Of a DNA stretch of 19,802 bases, positions 13,960 to 19,802 are shown in pieces. The notes under the pieces are model-generated. The model was given only the letters and a program-made list of their open reading frames with translations, did not search any database and was not told where the DNA came from. Position numbers and translations under genes: made by a program. The first letter of the stretch is position 1. Each line of letters starts with the position of its first letter. The DNA is from Candidatus Avimonoglobus intestinipullorum (GTDB lineage Bacteria; Bacillota; Clostridia; UBA1381), in assembly GCA_018714645.1 (NCBI GenBank), contig DVND01000191.1:1-19802 (forward strand), written 5' to 3'.

Positions 13960-15269
13960 GAATGGTTTCGCTGGGCTGCGCGAAGAACCAGACGGATTCG
14001 GAAACGATGCTGGGCATCCTGGCAGAGCGGGGGCACCGGCTGGTGGCGGATCCGAAAGCAGCGGATGTGATTGTGGTAAACACCTGCGGGTTCATTGAAT
14101 CGGCAAAGCAGGAGTCCATCGATACGCTGCTGGAGATGGCGCAGTACAAGGACGGGCGCTGTAAAATTTTAATTGCGGCGGGCTGCCTGGCGGAGCGGTA
14201 TCACGATGAAATCCTGCAGGAACTGCCGGAAGTGGATGCGGTGGTCGGCACGGGCGACTATGACAAAATCGCCGAGGTGGTGGAGCAGGCGCTGGGCGGT
14301 GCGCGGCCGCTGCTGTACGGGAATATGGACCGTACGCCGGAAGAGGGGCTTCCCCGCGTGCTGACGACGCCGGCCTATACCGCATACCTGAAAATTGCGG
14401 ACGGGTGCGACAACCGTTGTACATACTGCGCGATCCCCATGATCCGGGGGCGGTTCCGCAGCAGGAGAATTGAAGATATTGTAGCGGAGGCGCGGGAGCT
14501 GGCGGCGGCGGGTGTAAAAGAGCTGATTTTGATTGCCCAGGATACCACGCGCTACGGCGCCGACCTCTATGGGGAATATGCGCTGGACAGATTGCTGGAG
14601 GAATTGTGTACGGTGGAGGGGATTTATTGGATCCGTGTACACTATTATTATACAGAGGCTGTCACGGAGCGCTTGATAGATGTGATGGCGGCGCATGAAC
14701 AGATTTGCAATTATGTGGATATGCCGATCCAGCATATCAATGATACCATCCTGCGGCGGATGGCGCGCCGGACAAACCGGGCGGAGATTGAAGAAAAAAT
14801 CCGTATGATACGGGAAAAGATGCCGGATGTGACGATCCGCACCTCCCTGATCGTGGGGTTCCCGGGGGAGACGGAGGAGCAGTTTGAAGAGCTGTATCAG
14901 TTTGCAAAAGACGTCCGGTTTGACCGGCTGGGCGCGTTTGCCTACTCCCAGGAGGAGGGTACTCCCGCCGCGGCGTTTGAAGGGCAGGTTGCCGAGGACG
15001 TGAAAGCGGCGCGGCTGGAACAATTAATGGCCCTGCAGCAGGAAATTTCGCGGGCGCGGAACCAGGAGAAAATCGGGACGGAGCTGGAAGTGCTGGTGGA
15101 AGGATATGACGCGGAAAATTACCTCTATTTCGGGCGCAGCCGCGGGGACAGCATCGGCGTGGATTCCACGGTGTATTTTGCGGCACGGGACGAGGTGGAA
15201 ATCGGGTCGTTCGTGCGCGTACGGATTCTGGACGCGGATGCATATGATTTAACTGGGGAACAACTTTGA
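13944..15269 (+). CDS. rimO: Ribosomal protein S12 methylthiotransferase RimO
   Basis: A radical-SAM enzyme with two [4Fe-4S] clusters that adds a methylthio group to an aspartate of ribosomal protein S12. The 441-aa protein has the three domains in order. The N-terminal UPF0004 domain carries cluster ligands Cys12 (SLGCAKNQTDSE), Cys48 (NTCGF) and Cys81 (AAGCLAE). The radical-SAM core has CxxxCxxC at Cys155, 159 and 162 (GCDNRCTYCAIP), and a C-terminal TRAM-type domain follows. SLGCAKNQ and the IRGRFRSR run distinguish RimO from MiaB. ATG 13944 follows GGGGAGGAAGC inside the end of recX. The gene ends two bases before the ribosome binding site of pgsA. Confidence 0.97.
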   Translation: MGYNIGMVSLGCAKNQTDSETMLGILAERGHRLVADPKAADVIVVNTCGFIESAKQESIDTLLEMAQYKDGRCKILIAAGCLAERYHDEILQELPEVDAVVGTGDYDKIAEVVEQALGGARPLLYGNMDRTPEEGLPRVLTTPAYTAYLKIADGCDNRCTYCAIPMIRGRFRSRRIEDIVAEARELAAAGVKELILIAQDTTRYGADLYGEYALDRLLEELCTVEGIYWIRVHYYYTEAVTERLIDVMAAHEQICNYVDMPIQHINDTILRRMARRTNRAEIEEKIRMIREKMPDVTIRTSLIVGFPGETEEQFEELYQFAKDVRFDRLGAFAYSQEEGTPAAAFEGQVAEDVKAARLEQLMALQQEISRARNQEKIGTELEVLVEGYDAENYLYFGRSRGDSIGVDSTVYFAARDEVEIGSFVRVRILDADAYDLTGEQL

Positions 15270-15280
15270 GGAGTGAGCCT

Positions 15281-15844
15281 ATGACAACAGCAAATAAAAT
15301 CACGATTTTGAGAATGATCCTGGTGCCGGTATTCATGGCGTTTTTGCTGGTGGATTCCGTGGCCTGCCGGAATGTGGCGCTGGTGGTCTTCATCCTTGCG
15401 GCAGTCAGTGACGCCGTTGACGGATATATCGCGCGCCATTATAACCAAATCAGTACGTTTGGGAAATTCATGGATCCGCTGGCGGATAAAATGCTGACCA
15501 CGGCGGCGTTTGTTGTGTTTTTGGCCTATGGCAGGATGTCGCCGTGGGCGCTGATGATTATTTTATTCCGGGAATTCATGGTGTCCGGCATCCGCCTGCT
15601 GGCGGTTTCCGAGGGCAAGGTGATTGCGGCGAGCATGCTGGGGAAAATTAAGACAGTGTCGCAGATGGTGGCAATCATTGCGGCGATTATCCTGATGCAG
15701 CCCATCTTCCCGCCGGTGGCGGCCAAGATGACGACGCACACGCTGATTTGGATCTCTACGGTCTTTACAATTATTTCCGGGTTGGACTATCTCATAAAAA
15801 ACAGGCACATTTTCAGTGCGAAACAACAGGTGGAAGAGGAATGA
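15281..15844 (+). CDS. pgsA: CDP-diacylglycerol--glycerol-3-phosphate 3-phosphatidyltransferase
   Basis: An integral membrane enzyme making phosphatidylglycerol phosphate, the committed step to phosphatidylglycerol and cardiolipin. The 187-aa protein has five or six hydrophobic helices. It carries the full CDP-alcohol phosphotransferase motif, with Asp44, Asp47-Gly48, Ala51-Arg52, Gly61, Asp65 and Asp69 (DAVDGYIAR followed by TFGKFMDPLADK). The opening TTANKITILRMILVPVFM is typical of PgsA. ATG 15281 is preferred because GAGGAGTG lies just upstream. It overlaps ttcA by ATGA. The rimO-pgsA order is common in Clostridia. Confidence 0.96.
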   Translation: MTTANKITILRMILVPVFMAFLLVDSVACRNVALVVFILAAVSDAVDGYIARHYNQISTFGKFMDPLADKMLTTAAFVVFLAYGRMSPWALMIILFREFMVSGIRLLAVSEGKVIAASMLGKIKTVSQMVAIIAAIILMQPIFPPVAAKMTTHTLIWISTVFTIISGLDYLIKNRHIFSAKQQVEEE

Positions 15845-16554
15845 AACGGATCACGAGCCTGGTGCGCCGGGCGGTTGAGGACTATGACATGATCAGGGAG
15901 GGCGACCGGGTCGCGGTGGGCATATCGGGCGGGAAGGACAGCCTGGTGCTGCTGGGCGCGCTGGCGGCCCTCAGCCGGTATTACCCAAAAAAATTCACAG
16001 TCGTCGGGCTGACGCTGGACATGGGGTATAACCCGGATTATTCCGCCATTGCGGCGTACTGCAAAAGCTATGGCGTGGAATACATCGTAAAAAAGACCAA
16101 TATCAAGGATGTGGTGTTCGACTACCGGCAGGAACAGAACCCCTGTTCCCTGTGCGCAAAAATGCGCCGGGGCGCGCTGAATGACTTCGCTATCGAGAAC
16201 GGCTGCCGCCGGGTGGCGCTGGGGCATCACAATGACGATGTGCTGGAGACGTTTTTCCTGAGCCTGTTGTATGAGGGGCGCATCAATTGCTTTTCGCCTG
16301 TCACCTATCTGGATCGGACGGACATCTATCAGATCCGCCCGATGATTTATGTGCAGGAGCGGGATATCCGGGGCGTTGTGCGGCGGCTGGGGGTGCCGGT
16401 GCTGCACAATCCTTGCCCTGCCAATGGTGTGACAAAGCGGCAGGAAATGAAGGACTTGATTTATGAATTGGATCACAAATTGAATCCGGGGCTGAAAAAG
16501 CGCCTGTTTACGGCGGTCCAAAACGGCGTTGCCGGATGGGAACGGCGTCAATGA
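15841..16554 (+). CDS. ttcA: TtcA family tRNA 2-thiocytidine synthetase-like protein
   Basis: A PP-loop ATPase that activates the C2 carbonyl of a tRNA cytidine for sulfur transfer. In the known enzyme the target is C32, and an oxygen-sensitive [4Fe-4S] cluster is required. The 237-aa product has the PP-loop SGGKDS at residues 29-34. The three cluster cysteines are Cys102 and Cys105 in NPCSLCAKMRRG, and Cys192 in HNPCPANG. The GHHNDDVLETF block contains the second ATP-binding motif. Length and ligand spacing agree with the TtcA group rather than TilS. ATG 15841 overlaps the pgsA stop (ATGA) with GTGGAAGAGG upstream. It is the last well-supported gene of the run. Confidence 0.93.
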   Translation: MKRITSLVRRAVEDYDMIREGDRVAVGISGGKDSLVLLGALAALSRYYPKKFTVVGLTLDMGYNPDYSAIAAYCKSYGVEYIVKKTNIKDVVFDYRQEQNPCSLCAKMRRGALNDFAIENGCRRVALGHHNDDVLETFFLSLLYEGRINCFSPVTYLDRTDIYQIRPMIYVQERDIRGVVRRLGVPVLHNPCPANGVTKRQEMKDLIYELDHKLNPGLKKRLFTAVQNGVAGWERRQ

Positions 16555-16667
16555 GCCGTGCGGAAGGGCTGGTGCGTTTGTTTTTGCGTGCGGCATTATT
16601 TTGTATGACGGCGCGGTCGCCGCGTTTTGGAATTTTGTGCAGTTCTAATGAAAATATAATTTTATAA
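16551..16667 (+). CDS. Possible 38-aa frame overlapping the end of ttcA
   Basis: ATG 16551 overlaps the ttcA stop as ATGA and opens a 38-codon frame to TAA at 16665. It starts MSRAEGLVRLFLRAALFCMT and contains a short hydrophobic stretch. Nothing in it is recognised. The coupling position suggests it may be translated or be the remains of a longer gene, but a chance frame is just as likely. A weak hairpin, CGGCG/CGCCG (16609-16622), lies inside it. Apart from this frame, the 389-base gap after ttcA holds a promoter, the FMN riboswitch and a terminator. Confidence 0.25.
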   Translation: MSRAEGLVRLFLRAALFCMTARSPRFGILCSSNENIIL

Positions 16668-16678
16668 GCCGCAGGCTA

Positions 16679-16707
16679 TTGCAAACCGCATCTGTGAGGC
16701 GTATAAT
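16679..16707 (+). promoter_or_regulatory. Sigma-A promoter of the riboswitch-ribU transcript
   Basis: TTGCAA (16679-16684), exactly 17 bases, then TATAAT (16702-16707), ending 23 bases before the riboswitch. Confidence 0.85.
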
Positions 16708-16730
16708 GTTTATAAACAACTGAATAGGAG

Positions 16731-16840
16731 TGTCTTCGGGGCAGGGTGCAATTCCCGATTGGCGGTAAAGTCCGCGCGCGTGAAACGCATGATTTGGTGC
16801 AATTCCAAAACCAACAGTATAGTCTGGATGAAAGAAGATA
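16731..16840 (+). promoter_or_regulatory. FMN riboswitch (RFN element)
   Basis: The conserved RFN landmarks are all present in order. P1 is TGTCTTC (16731-16737) paired with GAAGATA (16834-16840). Then come GGGGCAGGGTGCAATTCCCG, the GGCGGTAAAGTCCGCG stem, GATTTGGTGCAATTCCAAAA and CCAACAGTATAGTCTGGATG. FMN binding to such leaders normally stops expression of riboflavin synthesis or uptake genes. Here it precedes ribU and a terminator, so high FMN should favour termination. Confidence 0.96.
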
Positions 16841-16885
16841 CGGTTAGATTTTTACGGTTTGGCTGTTTTTGTCTAATTGTTATGG

Positions 16886-16923
16886 AACACCTGAAAGACA
16901 TGTTTTTCAGGTGTTTATTTTTT
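16886..16923 (+). terminator. Riboswitch-controlled intrinsic terminator
   Basis: AACACCTGAAA pairs with TTTCAGGTGTT (stem within 16886-16915) and is followed by a T-rich run to 16923, ahead of the ribU ribosome binding site. It is the likely off-state of the FMN riboswitch. Confidence 0.85.
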
Positions 16924-16943
16924 AAATAACGGAGGGGAACACC

Positions 16944-17588
16944 ATGAACAGTAAAACCAAAAAAATCACAACAATTGCCGTGCTCTGCGCCATTACCTAT
17001 GTGGTTATGGCTGTTGGGCGGATACCGGTCGTGCTATTTTTGAAGTATGACCCGTCGGACGTTATCGTTACTTTAGGCGGATTGATCTGGGGCCCGATGA
17101 CCTCTTGTATTGTCTCGGTGGTGGTGGCGGCCATCGAGATGGTGACGGTCAGCGATACGGGGATCATAGGCTGCATTATGAATATTGTATCCACGACTTC
17201 CTTCGCTTGCACTGCGGCTGCGATTTACAAGAAAAAGCATACGCTGCCCGGCGCGCTGACCGGCCTGGTTGCCGGCTGCGTGACGATGGTTGCCGTCATG
17301 CTGTTGTGGAATTATCTGATTACGCCGCTGTACATGGGCTATCCGCGGGAGGCGGTCGTGGAATTGCTGCTTCCGGCGTTTCTCCCGTTTAACCTGATCA
17401 AGGGCGGGTTGAATGCGGCCATTACGTTTTTGCTGTATAAGCCCGTCATTACAGCGCTGCGGAAAAGCGGGCAGGTTGCCGCGGTGGAACAGGGGCAAAA
17501 GAGCAGGCATACGGGGCTGCTCCTGCTGGCGGGTTTGATTGTGGTCACCTGTGTCCTGCTGATCCTGTCGATGAACGGTATCATTTGA
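16944..17588 (+). CDS. ribU: Riboflavin ECF transporter substrate-binding component RibU
   Basis: The S component of an energy-coupling-factor transporter. It binds riboflavin in the membrane and docks with a shared EcfAA'T module encoded elsewhere. The 214-aa product has about six hydrophobic helices. Family features are the basic start (MNSKTKKITTIAVLCAITYV), LKYDPSDVIVTLGGLIWGP at about residues 34-52, and the C-terminal FNLIKGGLNAAITFLLY. The extra final helix (LLLLAGLIVVTCVLLILS) follows a polar linker. ATG 16944 has GGAGGGG upstream. The FMN riboswitch in its leader supports the riboflavin assignment. A terminator follows. Confidence 0.95.
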   Translation: MNSKTKKITTIAVLCAITYVVMAVGRIPVVLFLKYDPSDVIVTLGGLIWGPMTSCIVSVVVAAIEMVTVSDTGIIGCIMNIVSTTSFACTAAAIYKKKHTLPGALTGLVAGCVTMVAVMLLWNYLITPLYMGYPREAVVELLLPAFLPFNLIKGGLNAAITFLLYKPVITALRKSGQVAAVEQGQKSRHTGLLLLAGLIVVTCVLLILSMNGII

Positions 17589-17607
17589 GGATTACAAACT
17601 ATATTGG

Positions 17608-17643
17608 AAAAAACCCATCCGGCTCTCTCCGGATGGGTTTTTA
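17608..17643. terminator. Bidirectional terminator between ribU and the lrp-like gene
   Basis: AAACCCATCCGG (to 17622) pairs perfectly with CCGGATGGGTTT (from 17629) around a six-base loop, with A and T runs on the two sides. It can serve ribU (plus) and the regulator gene ending at 17668 (minus). Confidence 0.93.
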
Positions 17644-17667
17644 TTGTATGCCGCAAATGGTGGGTGG

Positions 17668-18126
17668 CTACAGGCGTAAGCCTTTGATATCCTTAACTCG
17701 CGATAAAATCATATTACAACTGCAGCTGATTACACCCGGCAACGGATCAATAACTTCCCTGAGCAAGCGTTCCATTTCTTCATTGGAAGCCGCTACGGCA
17801 TGGACATGGAGCTTATTCCTGCCGGTAACCCTGTAAATCTGCGTGATGATGTCATTTTGATTGAGAAGCTCCACCACGTTTGACAATGTATCCGGCAGTG
17901 TTTCTATTTCAAAATAGCAAGAAATTGCGCCGCTGATTTTTTGTGGGTTGATAATGGTTGTATATTCTTCAATAATGCCGCGCCGCTCCAGGGATTGAAC
18001 CCGCGCTTTAACGGCCACGCGGGAAATCCCGGTTTGCTGCCCGATATCAGAATAGGACATACGGGCGTTTTTAATCAATAACTGGATAATTTTTTGGTCC
18101 AGTTCATCCAATCCTTCAAGAAACAT
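17668..18126 (-). CDS. Lrp/AsnC family transcriptional regulator, 152 aa
   Basis: A DNA-binding regulator that typically senses amino acids and forms dimers and octamers. The N-terminal winged helix-turn-helix (residues ~6-50) reads LDELDQKIIQLLIKNARMSYSDIGQQTGISRVAVKARVQSLERRGII, a textbook AsnC-type HTH. Residues ~65-145 form the ligand-binding RAM domain. The length is normal. ATG 18126 is preceded by AGAGGGGAGAATAGAACC. It is divergent from the MATE transporter with a 148-base shared control region, the usual place for an Lrp-type target. Lrp-type proteins (AzlB) also control azlCD in B. subtilis, but those genes lie 12 kb away here. Confidence 0.95.
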   Translation of the reverse strand: MFLEGLDELDQKIIQLLIKNARMSYSDIGQQTGISRVAVKARVQSLERRGIIEEYTTIINPQKISGAISCYFEIETLPDTLSNVVELLNQNDIITQIYRVTGRNKLHVHAVAASNEEMERLLREVIDPLPGVISCSCNMILSRVKDIKGLRL

Positions 18127-18162
18127 GGTTCTATTCTCCCCTCTTTTACAGGTTTTAATTAT

Positions 18163-18191
18163 ATTATAAAAGAATTATACACAAAAAGCAA
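18163..18191 (-). promoter_or_regulatory. Sigma-A promoter of the lrp-like gene
   Basis: On the minus strand TTGCTT (complement of 18186-18191), 17 bases, TATAAT (complement of 18163-18168). Its -35 is only eight bases from the -35 of the divergent MATE promoter, so one bound protein could control both. Confidence 0.6.
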
Positions 18192-18199
18192 TTAGTGGA

Positions 18200-18228
18200 T
18201 TGACTTTTTGCAATCTGCTTGTTAAAAT
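18200..18228 (+). promoter_or_regulatory. Sigma-A promoter of the MATE transporter gene
   Basis: TTGACT (18200-18205), 17 bases, TAAAAT (18223-18228), 47 bases before the start codon. Confidence 0.65.
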
Positions 18229-18274
18229 AATTACAAAATGAAAGTTTTAAATTTCGATTAGAAAGTGTGTAAAA

Positions 18275-19615
18275 ATGAATGGAGAATTGACGCAAGGTCC
18301 GGTTGTGCGTTCCATGCTGCGCTTTGCCGTGCCGATGATTTTAGGGAACCTGCTGCAGCAATGTTACAATGTTGCAGATACGTTGATTGTAGGGCAGTTC
18401 CTTGGCCCGGACGCCCTGGCCGCCGTAGGGTCGGCATTTACGCTGATGACGTTTTTGACCTCAATCCTGCTGGGGCTTTGCATGGGGAGCGGGGCGGTAT
18501 TTTCCATCCGGTTTGGGCAGCGGGACGAAAAAGGCTTGAAGGAAGGAATATGCGCATCTTTTGTGTTCATTGCAGGATTGACCCTATTGCTGAATGTTCT
18601 GGCTTTTGTATGCATGGATGGGATCAGGCCGTTTCTTCGAGTGCCGGAAGCGCTATGGGGGATGATGCGGGATTATCTCGCGGTCATTTTCTGTGGGATT
18701 ATTGCCACGTTTCTATATAATTATTTTGCGTCGCTTCTCCGGGCGGTTGGCAATTCAGTAACGCCATTGGTTTTTTTGGCCGTTTCCGCGGGATTGAACA
18801 TAATCCTGGATTTGTGGTTTGTGCTTGGTTTGGTGCGCGGTGTTGCCGGCGCTGCGGAAGCGACGGTGATTTCCCAGTATATTGCCGGAATTGGAATCGC
18901 CATTTATACCTGGGTACGGTGCCCCCGGCTGCGGGTCAACCGGGCGCATTGGCGGATCCGCTGGGGGTGTATCCGGGAAATTGCCGGTTTTTCCATCCTG
19001 ACCTGCGTGCAGCAATCGGTGATGAATTTGGGGATTTTGATTGTACAGGGGTTGGTTAACAGCTTTGGGCCGGCGGTGATGGCGGCGTTTGCGGCGGCCG
19101 TGAAAATTGACGCCTTTGCCTATATGCCCGTGCAGGATTTTGGTAATGCATTTTCCACGTTTATCGCCCAGAATTACGGTGCTCAAAAAGAAGGCCGTAT
19201 CCGGGCCGGGTTAAAGGCGGCGGTACGGACGGTACTGCTTTTTTGCATCGTGATATCCGCAGCAGTATGGGTCTTTGCCCGTCCCCTGATGCTGTTGTTT
19301 GTAGATGCTGGTGAATCCGCAATCATTTCGGAAGGGGTCCGTTATTTGCGCGTTGAGGGTGCATTTTATTGTGGGATCGGCTGCCTGTTCCTGCTGTACG
19401 GGTTGTACCGTGCAGTGGGGAAGCCGGGGATGTCTGTGGCGCTGACCGTCATTTCGCTCGGGACCCGGGTGGCGCTGGCTTATATATTGTCCGCCGTACC
19501 GGCTTTCGGCGTTGCCGGAATCTGGTGGTCGGTACCGATCGGCTGGTTTTTGGCGGATGCAGCCGGCCTGGGCTATTATTTGGTGCGAAAAAAACAGCTG
19601 CTTTGTTTAAAGTGA
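18275..19615 (+). CDS. MATE family efflux transporter, 446 aa
   Basis: A multidrug/toxin extrusion antiporter in the cytoplasmic membrane that exports drugs or metabolites using a Na+ or H+ gradient. There are twelve hydrophobic segments in two homologous halves. The first half opens with LTQGPVVRSMLRFAVPMILGNLLQQCYNVADTLIVGQFLG, the typical MATE start, and includes GLCMGSGAVFSIRFGQ. The second half has ILTCVQQSVMNLGILIVQGLVNSFG and the AQNYGAQKEGRI block. Closest in pattern to the DinF/MepA-like branch. ATG 18275 has only a weak ribosome binding site (AAAGTG), but the N-terminal sequence fits the family exactly. Substrate unknown; the divergent Lrp-type regulator suggests an amino acid or metabolite-linked role. 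Confidence 0.95.
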   Translation: MNGELTQGPVVRSMLRFAVPMILGNLLQQCYNVADTLIVGQFLGPDALAAVGSAFTLMTFLTSILLGLCMGSGAVFSIRFGQRDEKGLKEGICASFVFIAGLTLLLNVLAFVCMDGIRPFLRVPEALWGMMRDYLAVIFCGIIATFLYNYFASLLRAVGNSVTPLVFLAVSAGLNIILDLWFVLGLVRGVAGAAEATVISQYIAGIGIAIYTWVRCPRLRVNRAHWRIRWGCIREIAGFSILTCVQQSVMNLGILIVQGLVNSFGPAVMAAFAAAVKIDAFAYMPVQDFGNAFSTFIAQNYGAQKEGRIRAGLKAAVRTVLLFCIVISAAVWVFARPLMLLFVDAGESAIISEGVRYLRVEGAFYCGIGCLFLLYGLYRAVGKPGMSVALTVISLGTRVALAYILSAVPAFGVAGIWWSVPIGWFLADAAGLGYYLVRKKQLLCLK

Positions 19616-19638
19616 GCTTTCCACAGATTGAGATTTAT

Positions 19639-19684
19639 AAAAAGCGGGTAAGAAGCATATTTTGTTTCTTACCCGCTTTATTTG
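19639..19684 (+). terminator. Rho-independent terminator after the MATE gene
   Basis: AAAGCGGGTAAGAA (19641-19654) pairs perfectly with TTCTTACCCGCTTT (19666-19679), followed by a T-rich stretch. Confidence 0.9.
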
Positions 19685-19689
19685 GTGCC

Positions 19690-19802
19690 TTTAGGCGTGG
19701 GAATAAACCCCCAGTTCTACTGGGGGAAGATAAAAACTTTAGTATATGTAAATAAAACCTCCAGTGGTATAATAGTAAAAGGTTTGGCGACCGCATTACT
19801 AA
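19690..19802 (+). mobile_element. Probable left end of an IS200/IS605-type insertion sequence, cut by the window
   Basis: After the MATE terminator lies a very strong hairpin, CCCCCAGT (19708-19715) and ACTGGGGG (19719-19726) with loop TCT. Next come AACTTTAGTATATG and an extended -10 promoter TGGTATAAT (19765-19773), then AAGGTTTGGCGACCGC. Subterminal hairpins are what IS200/IS605 TnpA recognises, and this leader closely resembles, from memory, the region before tnpA in clostridial IS200 copies. The transposase would lie beyond the right edge, so the call is not proven. The exact left boundary is uncertain. Confidence 0.5.

Noticed and set aside
16609..16627. CGGCG/CGCCG hairpin as a terminator for the ttcA run
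   Set aside because: The stem is five bp and only four T follow, interrupted by G; not reported as a feature on its own.
1..19802. tRNA, rRNA genes or a CRISPR array
   Set aside because: Reading both strands by eye I saw no cloverleaf with a TTCGAATC-type arm, no rRNA segment and no regularly spaced repeat series.

Overview
The window looks like a chromosomal segment of a Gram-positive anaerobe of the class Clostridia (Firmicutes). The reasons are strong GGAGG-type ribosome binding sites, dense Rho-independent terminators, sigma-A promoters with TATAAT boxes, and typical Firmicute genes: SecG, AzlC/AzlD, a RibU riboflavin transporter behind an FMN riboswitch, a YigZ/IMPACT protein, a RecX-RimO-PgsA cluster and a DUF421 membrane protein. 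Most genes prefer G/C at third codon positions. The segments around 7.4-8.5 kb and 16.6-18.3 kb are visibly more A+T-rich. Genus cannot be fixed from this sequence alone.

Layout. At 1-23 the first codons of a minus-strand gene run off the left edge. From 190 to 1659 lie three small plus-strand genes of poorly known function: a helical 144-aa protein, a two-TM membrane protein and a 55-aa protein. They are met tail to tail by a DUF421 membrane protein (1660-2367). A minus-strand AMP-forming acyl-CoA synthetase (2445-4064) is divergent from a plus-strand polytopic membrane protein that may be a GT-C glycosyltransferase. The branched-chain amino acid exporter pair azlC/azlD follows it closely. 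ogt (DNA alkylation repair) and secG are on the minus strand. An A+T-rich segment (7406-8408) holds an alpha/beta hydrolase, a 71-aa protein and a small frame broken by a stop codon.

From 8500 to 12183 a compact plus-strand run carries hflX, yigZ, a lipoprotein, trxA and a short queG-like gene, closed by a terminator. A new promoter then starts a second run: an HD-domain protein, recX, rimO, pgsA and ttcA (12284-16554). These genes overlap or nearly touch, so translational coupling is likely. The next 389 bases hold a possible 38-aa frame, a sigma-A promoter, an FMN riboswitch and an intrinsic terminator, followed by ribU. An Lrp/AsnC regulator (minus) shares a bidirectional terminator with ribU and is divergent from a MATE efflux transporter. 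After the MATE terminator, the last ~110 bases look like the left end of an IS200/IS605-type element that continues past the window.

Functionally this is mostly a housekeeping region: translation and RNA modification (hflX, rimO, ttcA, queG-like), DNA repair (ogt, recX), membrane biogenesis (secG, pgsA, acyl-CoA synthetase) and transport (azlCD, ribU, MATE). I saw no obvious new defence or biosynthetic system. The points most worth a second look are the broken small frame and its A+T-rich neighbourhood, the helically phased 9-bp direct repeat at the promoter of the membrane protein at 4226, the possible sporulation-type promoters of two small genes, and the unusual gene partners of secG, azlCD and recX/rimO/pgsA.
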